Source of the DNA: Eutreptiella sp. 'Long Island Sound 2002' | Lineage: Eukaryota > Euglenozoa > Euglenophyceae > Eutreptiales > Eutreptiaceae | Assembly (NCBI GenBank): GCA_964036045.1 | Contig: OZ038379.1 | Location: 82,608,562 to 82,672,561 of the forward strand | DNA: 64,000 nucleotides | Reading direction: 5' to 3' | In this document: one piece after another, positions 24,501 through 36,596 of the stretch | How the letters are laid out: each line of letters starts with the position of its first letter | How positions within the stretch are numbered: position 1 is the first letter of the stretch | Notes under the pieces: model-generated | Databases searched by the model: none | What the model was told of the DNA's origin: nothing | The model's input: the letters and a program-made list of their open reading frames with translations, nothing else | Program-made: the position numbers and the translations under genes

Positions 24501-25073
24501 TTCAAACGCGCACCAAGGGTGATGGCCCTTCGAGCGGACGTGTTCGCTGCGGAGGAGGTTCGAGACGTGGTGGACATCCTGCCGGGCAAGGCCATGGCCC
24601 TTGATGTGGTGACGGCAGGTGGGCCGCTTACGGTCATCAACGTCCACGGTCCGGGCAGTGTCGGTGACTCCTGGGCGTTTAAGGCGTCCTTCTAGGGTGA
24701 CTTGGCCATGTATGCGGCGGCCAAGAGCGCGGGAGGCACGAGGCCGGTGCTCAATGGGCGGGGACTTCAATGTATGGCTGGCTTCCCCATGACACCCCAC
24801 CACGAGGAAGTTCAAGGCCCTAGGGGACCAGTGTGGGTTATTGAGGGCGGGGGACGTCGTTGGAGAGGTCCAGCAACCTATGCGGGCGGGGCATAAGCTG
24901 GACTCCTTCCTGCTCAACGCGCTGGTGGTCTTGTGGGCGATGCATCAACGCCCGCACCTAGCGCCGGGGAGTTCTCCAGCGTTGCTGGGGTGTGATCATG
25001 GGCACGTGCTCGTGAGCATCCCGCTGGCACTGGCTGCCGTGGAGACGATTACATGCCTAGTCTATTCGCACGC

Positions 25074-25745
25074 TTAGGGCAGGCTGCACGCCATACGGAC
25101 TTCCCCAATGACCTCCGAGGCTTCCATGAGCACTTTCTTCGACTCCGGGACACTCACCGACCACAGGCCGGAGGGGGCGTAGCTGACCACGTTGATAGCC
25201 CCGCGGATTGCCGTCCACCGGAGGTGTAGATCCGGCACCTTGCTCCTCCAATCATCCTTGTTGGACCTGCGCCGGTTGCACCTGAGAACACCCCCGAGCT
25301 CCTCCACGCGACTTTCAAGCTGTTGTAGCTGATGGTCCAAAGCATCGCGCAAGTCCTGCATCGTGGCGGGGGAGAGGTCGTGGTCCAACTGCTGGAGGTG
25401 CTGCAGCAAGGCAGTCGCCTCCATGGAGGCCAGTCCTACGCTCGCCGCATACCGTTTCCACAGCTCGTGGCCGCGCCATGCAAGGGCCTGCTGATCCGTG
25501 AGGACCTGGGACAGAGACGCCTCTGTGTCCACTTGGCCCTACAGATATTGTGGGTCCATGCCCGACGGCATGCGCACCCCTGTCATTCGCGACACATCGT
25601 CACGGAAGGCATAGAGCAAGTCAAAGAGCGCCCGTACCTCCGACGTGCCCATGGTGGCAGTGTCCTCATCCGACGAGAGCCACCCCCTGAGCTCCGGATC
25701 GTCAGAGGCCTTCCAGAGGTCCTGGGAGGCGCTGCATCGCAAGAG
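25074..25745 (-). pseudogene. Inverted ORF2 linker between endonuclease and reverse transcriptase
   Basis: Between two plus-strand ORF2 domains, the coherent protein lies on the minus strand. It runs from about 25742 to 25074 in one frame, broken only by a TAG (plus 25539-25541) within DPQYL-stop-GQVDTEA. Text includes SEVRALFDLLYAFRDDVSR, HELWKRYAASVGLASMEA, QLDHDLSPATMQDLRDALD and GLWSVSVPESKKVLMEASE. Helical, charged sequence ending in a PESKKVL-type segment is what is expected between the endonuclease and RT of a LINE ORF2. The plus strand here has no matching frame. I infer an in-place inversion of about 670 bp. The alternative, an unrelated minus-strand gene exactly filling the gap, seems less likely. 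Confidence 0.6.
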
Positions 25746-25749
25746 GCTG

Positions 25750-27240
25750 ATGAACCTACCGGCCTTTGAAAGGCTGGTCCGGGCCCATATCCCTCGGGGT
25801 GTAGCGGATGAATGGAGGTCGGTGCAGGACTACACCCTACGGGACCTCAAGGACGCCATGAAATAGGCCGTGGCAGACGAGGAAGCGCCGGGATCTAGTA
25901 GGGTCACGGTTGCCCTCATCGCGGAGCCGCCCCAGCCGGTGCAAGGGCTCCTGGTACACGCCTACCGGGCCATCCTCCGTGGTGCGGAAGTCCCGGAATC
26001 GTGGCCCGAGGCCATCATCTTGCTGATGTCCAGGGGCACGACCACGGGGGACTTGGATGCACACAAACCTATAGCGTTGGGTCCAAAGGACATGAGAATG
26101 CTTGTGACACCCCTCATGAGGAGGACCTAGCTCGTAAGCGGTTGGCGGCAGACTGGCACTTTGAGGCCATGCCGGGCTCAACGGCGGCAGCCCCGGTGTT
26201 TCCGGCCCAGCGCAGTCTGTAGCAGGGACAGGAGGATAATTCTGTGTTAGCCTTTGATGTCTCCTAGGCTTACGACACAGCCCCGCATGGGGCACTAGCT
26301 CTCCTCCTACGCCACATGGGGGGCCTGTAGGAGCTCATTAAGTTCTTTCATACCCTTAGCTACGGCTACATGGTGCGCATTGTCACCGCACATGGCCCCA
26401 CTCCGAGCATCAGCCTCCACTGAGGCCTTAGGCAAGGCAGCGCGAAAAGCGCCGTACCCTAGCTCCTCTTCCTGGAGCCCCTCTTGCGGAGCCTTGCCCG
26501 CAAAGCCCGAGGGGATTCTCGCCACGGTGTGCCGCCCCTGGTACAAGCGTCTTGTGACGACCTGATCCTGATAGCGCACTCCTTGTAGCAGTGCTTGGAG
26601 TAGACAGCGGCAATTGTGCAGTACTTGGGAGACATGGGCATGTCCCTCAACGTCAGCAAGTGTGTGTATGCCACCGCCGCTCGCATCCCCTCGATCAAGG
26701 TGTAACACAATCCTAACAATGGGGCAACTCCGTGGGTCTATCTGGAAGCCAAGAGTACCGTGCTGTACCTGGGCCTCCGACTGGATCCCAAGGGAATGGC
26801 GTCCATGAAGGAGAAGCATGTACTCCGCTGCCAAGCTCTCCTGGCCTGGTGCAAGATCACCCTAGGACCGGCGTTAGTACTCCATGTAGTGATGGCAGCG
26901 GTGTTGGGTGGCATTGTACGGTACGGGGCGCCGTACCTGTCGGACACGGCGGGGGCAGTGGTGAAGTTGAATGGTGCCATCAAGACTGTAGCATTGCACA
27001 TTTGAAAACCTGCCCAAAAACCTGTCCAATGTTGCGGTGCGTTTTGGTACGGGCTCAAGTTAGCGGATGTTCGGGTCATGTGCCTTGACTCCGTGGTAGT
27101 AACTTTGGCTCAGCTTGCGCACCATCGCTCGGCCATGGTCAAAGGTGAGCTGAGGGCGATGCGCGGCAACGTGCACACGCAGTACGGGGTGTGCGGTAAG
27201 TTCATGGTTCCCTCCACGGCGTTCGCGTTGCATGCATGAC
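25750..27240 (+). pseudogene. Reverse transcriptase domain of ORF2 (broken)
   Basis: The domain copies element RNA into DNA at the nicked target. It begins with YTLRDLKDAMK and AEPPQPVQGLL, then PESWPEAIILL, typical of the RT N-terminal part. Motif A is AFDVS-stop-AYDTAPHGAL (26250 on), motif B GLRQGSAKS (26424 on), and motif C SCDDLILIA (26550 on), with Cys where Ala or Val is usual before DD. It continues with LGDMGMSLNVSKC and LYLGLRLDPKG. One frame covers 26220-27005 with stops at 26220, 26265, 26328, 26460, 26586 and 26601 (TAG), 26421 (TGA) and 26703 (TAA). Downstream, VRVMCLDSVVVTLAQL looks like the post-RT helical region. The copy is inactive. Confidence 0.88.
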
Positions 27241-28110
27241 ACACGTGGGTCGAACCACTGGTCAGAGCGATGGGGACGCTAGGAGTCGGACTCCTCATGC
27301 CTTCACCGGTGAACTCGTGCGTGCACGCCCATCTGCCGCAGGTGCAATGAGCTGGGCCGAGGTGGGCGACGCGCTCCTACACTTTCTAGGGTAGAGACAT
27401 CTGTGTGCCGTCCACGCCCCGCACGGACACGGCAGAGTGGTCCCTTACGGATCCGGCGAATGGCCTTCTGCACGGGAGGCTTCCGTGCCCTGAACAACGT
27501 CGCTGGCCAGTGCAGCGACGGCAGTGTCACGAGGACCACCTGCATCTTCCCTATACGGGGGTTGGGCCCACACAGCCGGACCATGTGTGGTTCAAGGGTC
27601 ACCAGTTGTTCTTCCAGTCTCGGATGCCCAATCCCCTAGCTCATCACCTGCTACACCCGGTGCGCCACAAAAAAGCCAACAAGCGCACAAGGCAGTCCAC
27701 GGCCGGTGGTGCGTATGTGATGGGCATGTATTGGGACGACAACTGGGACCTGGATTGCCCAGGGCCTTCCATGTCGTTCGTGGCGCTGGCCGCCCTGATG
27801 TTCCTGTTGGGGGGTGTCTTGGACAGTCACTGGCAAGAGGACGATCCGGCGTCGGTCCCCCTACTTACGCCGCATGCCGGGGGCGGCCTTAACCCCCCAC
27901 CTCTGTGGGTCGTACACGGGAGGTCCGCGTTTGACAGGGTATGCAAAGCGGTGTGGGGACGAGAGGAGTGGGCTATAGTCCTCCTAGTGCCCTCTGGCCC
28001 TGCCCCCCGGATGCTGATGAAAGCCCAGTCCCACAGTTGGTCCGACTGGACAAAGTATCGCATGATCCACACGTTGGAGTCACTTCGCTGAGGAAAGGTG
28101 GGGCCGTAGA
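27241..28110 (+). pseudogene. ORF2 connection between RT and RNase H
   Basis: A plus-strand frame (27405-28091) reads well in its second half: YVMGMYWDDNWDLDCPG, SFVALAALMFLLGGVLD, then EEWAIVLLVPSGPAPRM and SWSDWTKYRMIHTLE. The position matches the variable region between RT and RNase H in LINE ORF2. I assign no separate function. Confidence 0.4.
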
Positions 28111-28800
28111 GCTGTGGTGGTGTACCAGCCGCCCCGCTCCACGGCCATGTGGGGGGCAGAGTATACCACGACCCTTGACGCTATCAAGTCTATTTGCGCG
28201 TGCGACGTGCACTTGCGGCCGCACGCTGTGTATCGGCTGAAAGCCGTTCTTTCACCGGCGCTGACCGTGTTCAATGCGACATCGCTTGGGAGGGTCGTGA
28301 GGAGCCCCCGTTCCGACGTGGCGTGGCTGGAGCCCCGGCGGTGCTGCTGGGTGCCAGCAGCGGCAAAGGTCACGTCGTCTGATGCCTCTCCCCAGGAAGA
28401 CGGGGCCACCAACGTGGCAGTGGTGAGTCATGGCAGCCCCACGTGGACAGGTGCCATCCGCAGCACGGTCCCCGAGGCGGAGATCATTGGGGCGGCAGCG
28501 TACGTGCTCCATACCCCTCCATCTGGCCACACAATCCATGTTGTGGATGCCTCCATCATAGGGGCGCACCTGCGCAGAGCATAGGAGGCCCCACACCGTG
28601 GCATCAAAGGCCCGACCCGCCATCTAGTCAACTAGCACACGTTGAATTGCATCGTGCAGGGCCTGTGACGACTTCCGCGCAAAGTTGGAGGGCCCCACCA
28701 CAGGGTAGTACGACAAAGCTCGCACTTGGCGGCAGTCCCGTTGGAGGAACTGGACTTTGCTACGGCCCACACGAAGGCCCCGCCCGTGCCCCTCCTCTTG
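28111..28800 (+). pseudogene. RNase H domain of ORF2 (broken)
   Basis: One frame shows the order of a type I RNase H, which removes the RNA strand after reverse transcription. SSDASPQEDG gives the first Asp (28381). PEAEIIGAAAYVL supplies the Glu (about 28480). IHVVDASIIGAHL gives the second Asp (28546). SSHLAAVPLEELDFATAH supplies the His and last Asp (28723 and 28753). All candidate catalytic residues are present, but the frame is cut by TAG 28582, TAG 28633 and TGA 28666, where Gln, Gln and Arg would fit. It is in the expected place between the RT and the zinc knuckle. Confidence 0.72.
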
Positions 28801-29246
28801 CCCAAGGAGCATGCAACCCTCATGGTGCCTCCGGAAGATGGGGTGCTAGAACCGCGTGTGCCCTCCATGCAGGCCTGCATAGGGTTAGGGAGGTGGAGTG
28901 GCACTCATTGGCGGCGCGCACAAGGGCCCACACGCCGTTGGCTGGTGCTTGTGAGGCGGTACCTCTGGGGGCGGTGCATCACGGCCCTACCTTCAAGGAC
29001 GTGTTGCGAGCACCGGACGGCCGCCTCCGCACCATGCAAGTCATGCGACGGTGGCGGCAAAAAGTCACCCGTACGGTGCTTCCGGCGTATCCCTGTATCT
29101 TTTGTGGGGGGCCGGAAGAGGACACGGGCCACATGCGCATCCTATGTGCAAGGGACGAACCGGTGGCGCGACTCCTGTATGCGAAGGTTGAGGAGTTCAT
29201 TGAGGACCTACCCCTTGTGGACAAAGCGATGGAGGTCATGTCGTGA
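28801..29246 (+). pseudogene. C-terminal CCHC zinc knuckle of ORF2
   Basis: The frame reads LRTMQVMRRWRQKVTR followed by CIFCGGPEEDTGHMRILC (29094-29147), spacing C-x2-C-x8-H-x4-C. This knuckle is common at the end of LINE ORF2 proteins, where it is thought to help bind RNA or target DNA. It is followed by LYAKVEEFIEDLPLVDKAM. All ligands are intact. The segment from 28800 to 28920 is read in a neighbouring frame, so an indel lies between it and the RNase H. Confidence 0.75.
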
Positions 29247-30955
29247 AAGAACACGGCTGCACGTGGACGGAGTCCATGATGACAGGAGTCGTCCCGGGAG
29301 AACTCAAACGGCTCTTCGCAACGGTGAGGGCAGCGACGCACCGAGGCCCTGGGAAGGCCAAGCTGTTCTTGGAGGACATGATTCAGATAGGGGAAGACCG
29401 ATACGCCCGGAGGAATCATCGGCTCACCTAGATCATGCAATTGCCGATGTGTGATCGGAGGAAGGCCGTGTATGCATTTCACCGGGGTAATACCCCCTTC
29501 TGTCCGCCGGCTGGGAGGGTCAAGTAGCCGCCGCCGTGGAACCCTTTCGATGGCATCCCCGGCAACCTACAGGCGGCCTTTCAGAGGGCACCAATGCATG
29601 TGTTGTTGGTGTCTAGGTCGTACATCATGCATGATGAGGCCATGTCCCCGTTTCCCCAGTGGATGGCGGCGGCGGCGCAGGCCTTTGGCCAATGGATCGA
29701 ATCCTAGGTAGCCCAAGATTATCCCACGTTCCGGGAGCGGTCCCGTACGGTGTCCGCGCAGTCGTGGGCCAGAATCGGTGGTACCATGGTACGCGACTCA
29801 AACGGTCATGGTGAACCCTAGCTTCAAGTGTTTGCAAGGCATCCTGCTGTCGGGAACATCATGGGCCGGCCCCGTGAAGTGCTGCGGGTCCTCCAACAAC
29901 CATTGTGCTCCCTCCCAGTTTTGGCGGTGGCCACCGTCCTCGACGGGGGGGGCGATGTGGCTGTATGACCGGCAGCTACAGAGGATCATTCCGCTGGCAG
30001 GGGAAAAAAGATCCATGGCTGTTCTGGTCGGGTCCAAGCAGCTTGCACGGATCCAGGGGGACGACGCGCTAGGATGCATCACGGAGGTGCTGCTATCTCT
30101 GCCGGAGGGAGACGACAACGTGGCTGCGGACGCCCGTCACAATTTGGATGCCTTAGGCCCGGAGCCGGTGGTTGAGGCTCGGTCACCAGGACAACACATG
30201 GTGATCGTGTCAGCCCGGAGCCCCGGACCGGCCCGGGTGGATGTCGTCGGGGAGATCGCGCAGCACTATGGGTGGAAGCTCCTGGCGCGGGGCAAACCAA
30301 GTTTTAGCATAGTGCGGTGGCCCCGGCTACTCCATCACCTCTCGGCAAGTTGGACGGACGGCCAGTTCTTGTCGCGCTGTCCAAGTGGGACCAGGCGAAG
30401 CGAAACCTCCTCCGTAGTGCCACTTGCCGTGCACTGGCAGGTGCGCTTCTCCACCACCTAGAGGCCTGCAATGATGTTTGGCAGGACCAATGGTCACAGT
30501 GCTGTGAAGGCGGCGGTGTCCCATCGCGGTCGGTGCTCCCGCTAAAGTGCCGCGGGTGCGGAGAGACAGCGCCGGTATGGGTGCATCAGTGTGCTATATC
30601 CCACTTTGTGGGTCGTTCCGAGAATGCGCCGGTAGGAGATGGCCGAAAGCCCGATGGGCGCTACGCCACTCCGGGCAGCTGTCATCGAGTGCTTGGAAGG
30701 CTATCCAACGTGATTTACGAGGCATCCGAGTGGATGGGGTGTGGTGCCCAAATGAACCGACTGCGGCACTGCCCTTGCTGCTGTTGTGGGCTGCTCTGGA
30801 TGGTGACGCGCGAGTTTTGTTGCTATGGCATCACCGAGGACCTTGTAGGAAGGCTGCAGGTGTCGGGGGTGATGCCGCGTGACCAGATGCGAGGGTGGTG
30901 GACGGGTTGGGTGTTGTCCATCTGGTGGACGTGACGGCGATGGTGGCTTTTGAGA
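29243..30955 (+). pseudogene. Unassigned C-terminal extension of ORF2
   Basis: Coherent coding continues 1.7 kb past the zinc knuckle. One frame runs from 29243 to about 29800 with only three stops, all TAG (29429, 29525, 29705): VRAATHRGPGKAKLFLEDMI, MQLPMCDRRKAVYAFHRGN, MAAAAQAFGQWIES. Other frames follow with VGEIAQHYGWKLLARGKPS, LVALSKWDQAKRNLLRS, a Cys pair in CRGCGETAPVWVHQC, and IRVDGVWCPNEPTAALP. A second nuclease of the restriction-like type occurs in this position in Dualen-type elements, but I cannot see its catalytic signature, so the function is open. Confidence 0.45.
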
Positions 30956-32957
30956 AGTGGTCTCCTACAAGCCTGTGTGTGCAGCGATGCGGAGGTTGTA
31001 TGACGGCCAACGCGATGTGACTGGTCGTGCCGGCCTAATAGTGAGCCGTGCCGCCTCCGCACACGCGGTTCAATTGGAGACGTAAGTCTTCGCCCGCCTG
31101 CCCCGGGTCGCCGCGGACAACAGTGAGGTTTCATGGGTCGTCCCGACCAGGGTAATAAGGCCCAAACCCGCGTAGGGTATTCCCATGGCACCGGGGTCTC
31201 TACTGGCGGCCCGGCTACGGCAGACACGGGGGTTCACCCTCAGGGTACTCTGGTGGTTGGTTGAAAACGTTGGTGTCCTTGTGCCCGCGCCACAAGTATC
31301 GGCTGCGTGACGGCTCGGGAGGACGGGCGGTGCATGGGGCCATGGCAACATCCACGGTGACGTGGATTGTATAGGGTGCTTCCAGCTTTTGACGACAGGT
31401 GAAGCCAAGGGGGCATTGGGGCCGCCTGTGGGCCCCAGGGGGAAATCAATGAGAGTACGGGGTTGTCCCATGGCCCCAGGACCAACTCATGGAGGTACAG
31501 GGGCCGCTCGTGGGCCCCGGGTGCAGTATGGTGGGATTATTGCGAAACGCATGGCAGTGCTGGGGTGTCCCTCTAACCTCTAGAACAAGTCAGAGGGGGT
31601 ACTTGGGCATCCGCTGGCCCCTCAAACAAGCTAGAGGGACGGCGCCTACGGGCGTGTACATAGCCTAACCACCTGACCTCTGCACACGAAACTGGTGGCA
31701 CGGCGGCGAGTGCGGTGGCGGTCAAGAACGCAGGGGAAGCCACCCGCGGTAATAGGCCATCGTGGCGGTGTGGCGGTGGGGCCCAACGGCGGTGAGAATG
31801 GGCGGTGTGACGTCGCGCAGGCAGCAGCTGGCTTTTTCGATGTTCCCTCCACGGTGGCAGCGAACACGTAGGACTTTATGGGGGGAATATGCCTGAGCGG
31901 CCCGTGAAGTATTCTCGAGCACTGAGACTGTATGACAGGTCCAGGGGGTGAGGTTCAGCCCTATGCTACAAGTAGGCGTGCCACGTTTTCTGTGGATGCC
32001 GAAGCTGCGGCCTGGTCGCTGCTGTGGCGGAGATGGACCATGGGAGCTGGCCAATCAGTGCAAGTAAGGGTCAAGGGTAGGCGCAAGGGCAATGTATGTG
32101 GGCCAGATGATGTGCACGTGGTTACCACGACCTGGGGCCAACCTCTGGTGGGTACCCCTGCAGGGGGTCGAAAACCAAGCCACGGCGCCCACCAGCCCAA
32201 ATCCTAGCCACCGATATTCACGGGTTGTGCCTCTCATGCTCCGGGGTCACCGGCATCCCTCCTGTGTACCCTCGTGATATATTATATGTGGGTATGTACC
32301 AGTACCACGGGTCAGCTCGGGTCACAGTCTTGGATACAGGGTACCAGTCCTGTATATATGTGGGGTCTCAGGGGGGTACGCCGCGGGTGCGGCTCTTAGC
32401 TATGGGTGGCCATGGAGTATTATCGTGTACTTATATACAATATTGTAGCTCCGTTTGGGGGGAGCCCGAGGTGGGCTCAAAGTGCTTATGGCCCGAATGA
32501 TGCGGACAAGGGGGCAATGAAGGCTGAGGGCCAAGCTAGGCTGGAGCCTCCCAGAAACCCGGGCCGTGCGTCTTTGGACTTGTGCACGTGCGCTATCGGT
32601 TGCAGGGTGCACATGGTCCGAGGGGATGGACATGTTACTTGGAGGCTGTGTTGCACCCATAGGAGGCACTCTTGCTTTCTGCTTGTTGTTATGCTGCTGC
32701 ATTGCCGTGTCTTGCCCCTACACCTTTGGCAGTCCAACGGGCCAGCGCCCGTCGCCGTTGCTAATGCTATAGCTCTGCAGTTGCCACTTCCCCCAAAGCC
32801 TCGTTGGCCGGTATCCCCGGTATCCTCTGGGTCCTCCGTCATCCTGTGGGCCATCTCAAGCAGCCCTGGGACCCACGGGATCGAGCTAGGCAGGAACCAC
32901 CTGTCGGAGCCAGATGCTCGGTAACTCCAGTAGACGGCATGATAAGTGGGTATGAAT
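30956..32957. other. Probable 3' region of retroelement and spacer, no gene
   Basis: From 31380 to 31640 there are loose subrepeats built on GTGGGCCCC, GGTCCCATGG-type and CTCTAGAACAAG-type words. No coding frame persists and no polyA tail is evident. 32.2-32.95 kb has no recognisable element. Confidence 0.35.
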
Positions 32958-33465
<508 letters not shown>

Positions 33466-33599
33466 TCCAATCTACACCCCTCTCCCAACTCTAGGTGGCT
33501 CCACCACACGGCTCTAAGGTACGTGCGAAGGGCACAAAGTGGTGCATACATGCGGTGGAAGGGGCTAAACTCGGTCAAAACGGGCTCAAAGAGGGGTAA

Positions 33600-33960
33600 A
33601 AACACTTGTTTGAGCATCCCAAATGGTCCGGGATCACTTTGGGAAAACCGCGTTTTTGACCCATTTTTGACCCATTTTTGGTCCCAAAATGGCCCATTTT
33701 CAAGGCATTTTTGGAGTTTCCAGGAGCCAAAACCCGTCGCCACGGGCTCAAAATGGGCTAAAACCACTTGTTTGAGCATCCCAAATGGTCCAGGATCATT
33801 TTTTGAAAAACGCGTTTTTGACCTATTTTTGACCCATTGTTGGTCCGAAAACGGCCCATTTTCAAAGCATTTTGGGATTTTCCATCGCCCAAAACGCGCC
33901 ACCACGGGCTCAAAATGGCCCAAAAACACTTGTTTGAGCATCCCAAGTGGTCTAGGAACA
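33600..33960 (+). repeat. ~163-bp tandem units inside the TIR element
   Basis: The block beginning CACTTGTTTGAGCATCCC recurs at about 33604, 33766 and 33928, each followed by GGTCCxGGATCA or GGTCTAGGAACA, then a CCCATTTTCAA(A/G)GCATTTT block and CCACGGGCTCAAAATGG. The right arm has one unit fewer, which suggests unequal exchange or replication slippage. Confidence 0.8.
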
Positions 33961-34648
33961 ACTTTGGAAAAAATGATTTTTTTCGCCCTGCGGACCTGGT
34001 GGGCCCACCGTTGGCCCCCACTGTGCGTGGGCCGGCCGGCCCTCCGGCTGCACCAAGTGACCACTGGTACGGGGGTCTACGTGTCTCGTTGGGCGATTCT
34101 GAGGCTTGGAAACCATAAAAAGTGTGCGGTTGCGGGTGGACCAGGTGCCCTCGGAATTCGGTTTTGAGCCACGCAGCCCAAGATATGGCCCGTTCTTGGT
34201 TTCGGAGTGCTGGTGCACATTGCGCATATTTTGGGGCTTTTTGGCGCCTTTTTGGGCCGTTTCTCGGACATATCGTGGAGTTAGAGGGCACCAAAGGTCC
34301 CTTGGTCGCAAGAAAGTCAAGCCGCACGTGCAGTGTAGCAGCCGTTCGCCTTCGTTTGGCTGTTTCGAACCCTAACTAGGGCTGTTTTGGGCGAAAACTG
34401 GCTGTTTTCGGCCCAAAAATGCGCAGATCTGGGAGGGCACCTCCCGACTTGGCGCCACCGCCCCGGGCCGCCACCAGTGAGTTTTTGGCTGAAAACTTGG
34501 ATTTGGCAAGGCCACCACCTAGGCTCTAGGATGGCTAAAGTAGAGTCAGGCCCGAGGGATTGGGAACGTGCAATGGCCAAAACGGCACGGAGACGTGCTT
34601 GTTGTTGCTTGTTGCTTGTTAGCTAAATTTAAGGGGAGAGGGGTGTAG

Positions 34649-34991
<343 letters not shown>

Positions 34992-36042
34992 ACTACACCC
35001 CTCTCCCCTTAAATTTAGCTAACAACAAGCAACAACAAGAAGCAACAACAACAAGCAACAAGCAACAACAACACGTCTCCTTGCCGTTTTGGCCATTGCT
35101 CCGTCCCAACGCTTCGGATCATTTGCCCATGTAGCCATCTTGGAGCCTAGGTGGTGCCCTTGCCAAATCCAAGTTTTGAGCCAAAAACTCACTGGTGGCG
35201 GCCCGGGGCGGTGGCGCCAAGTCGGGAGGTGCCCTCCCAGATCTGCGCAGTTTTGGGCCAAAAACAGCCATTTTTCGCCCAAAACAGGCCTAGTAAGGGT
35301 TCAAAACAGCCAAACGAAGGCAAACGGCTGCTACACTGCACGTGCGGATTGACTTTCTCGCGACCAAGGGACCTTTGGTGCCCTCTAACTCCACGATATG
35401 TCCGAGAAACGGCCCAAAAAGGCGCCAAAAAGTCCCAAAAACTACGCAATGTGCACCAACACCCCGAAACCAAGAACGGGCCGTATCTTGGGCTACGTGG
35501 CTCAAAAACGAATTCCGAGGGCACCTAGTCCACCCGCAACCCCCCCACTTTTTATGGTTTCCAAGCCTCAGAATCGCCCAACGAGACACGTAGACCCCCG
35601 TACCAGTGGTCACTTGGTGCAGCCGGAGGGCCGGCCAGCCCACGCATAGTGGGGGCCAACGGTGGGTCCACCAGGTCCGCAGGGCGAAAAAAATCATTTT
35701 TTCCAAAGTTGTTCCTAGACCTTTTGGGATGCTCAAACAAGTGTTTTTGGGCCATTTTGAGCCCGTGGCGACGGGTTTTGGCTCCTGGAAACTCCCAAAA
35801 TGCCTTGAAAATGGGCCATTTTGGGACCAAAAATGGGTCAAAAATGGGTCAAAAACGCGGTTTTCCCAAAGTGATCCCGGACCATTTGGGATGCTCAAAC
35901 AAGTGTTTTTAGCCCGTTTTGAGCCCGTTTTGACCGAGTTTAGCCCCTTCCACCACATGTATGCACCACTTTGTGGCCTTCGCCCGTACCTTAGAGCCGT
36001 GTGGTGGAGCCACCTAGAGTTGGGAGAGGGGTGTAGATTGGA

Positions 36043-36249
<207 letters not shown>

Positions 36250-36596
36250 CTCTGCTGAATATCGTAGCAACCATTTTTGCCCCTCAACACACCGCCCGCC
36301 AGAAAGAACCCTAGTGGCCCAAATTAAAGTCAATATGTTAATTTTTAATTTTTAATATATGAAGGCGTTAATATATTAATCTCGCAAATATTAAGAGGTT
36401 AAAGTCAAATTTTTGCGATTGGGCCATTGATATCCATTTTTCCATGCACATATGCGGACCTATAAGGGGTGTTACGTGGTATATGGTTGCACAACGGTAT
36501 AGTAGAGAGGTTCCAATGTTGTGTTGGCGGGCGTCTTGGACACCCGGACACCCCCCCTCCGGTTGCCCGCATCCCCCCCCCCCCCTCCACACCACC

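Larger units (their letters stand above)
23706..25073 (+). pseudogene. APE-type endonuclease domain of ORF2 (broken)
   Basis: This domain nicks target DNA to prime reverse transcription. The N-terminal strand motif is TIVSWNFQG at 23706-23732. After an interruption (23780-24440) the fold resumes with LTVINVHGPGSVGDSW, then the MGGDFNVW motif at 24754-24777, an LDSFLL strand, and CDHGHVLVSIPL at 24991, matching the SDH-type C-terminal motif with Cys in place of Ser. An extra A just before the GGDFN block (near 24753) shifts the frame. In-frame stops are TAG 24693, a TGA in LASP-stop-HPTT, and TAG 25075. The domain cannot be active as it stands. Confidence 0.85.
16690..31000 (+). mobile_element. 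Degenerate non-LTR retrotransposon with APE, RT and RNase H
   Basis: Plus-strand coding runs through about 14 kb in this order: gag-like ORF1 with a CCCH finger, APE endonuclease, reverse transcriptase, RNase H, CCHC zinc knuckle and an unassigned C-terminal extension. That is the order of a non-LTR (LINE) element whose ORF2 carries an RNase H, and there are no LTRs. Each domain is recognisable, but frames shift and in-frame stops are frequent, so the copy is dead. The length exceeds that of ordinary LINEs. Dualen/RandI-type elements of green algae are known to carry additional domains (a cysteine protease and a second nuclease). I cannot confirm either here. The exact 5' and 3' ends and target-site duplications are not visible to me. 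Confidence 0.8.
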
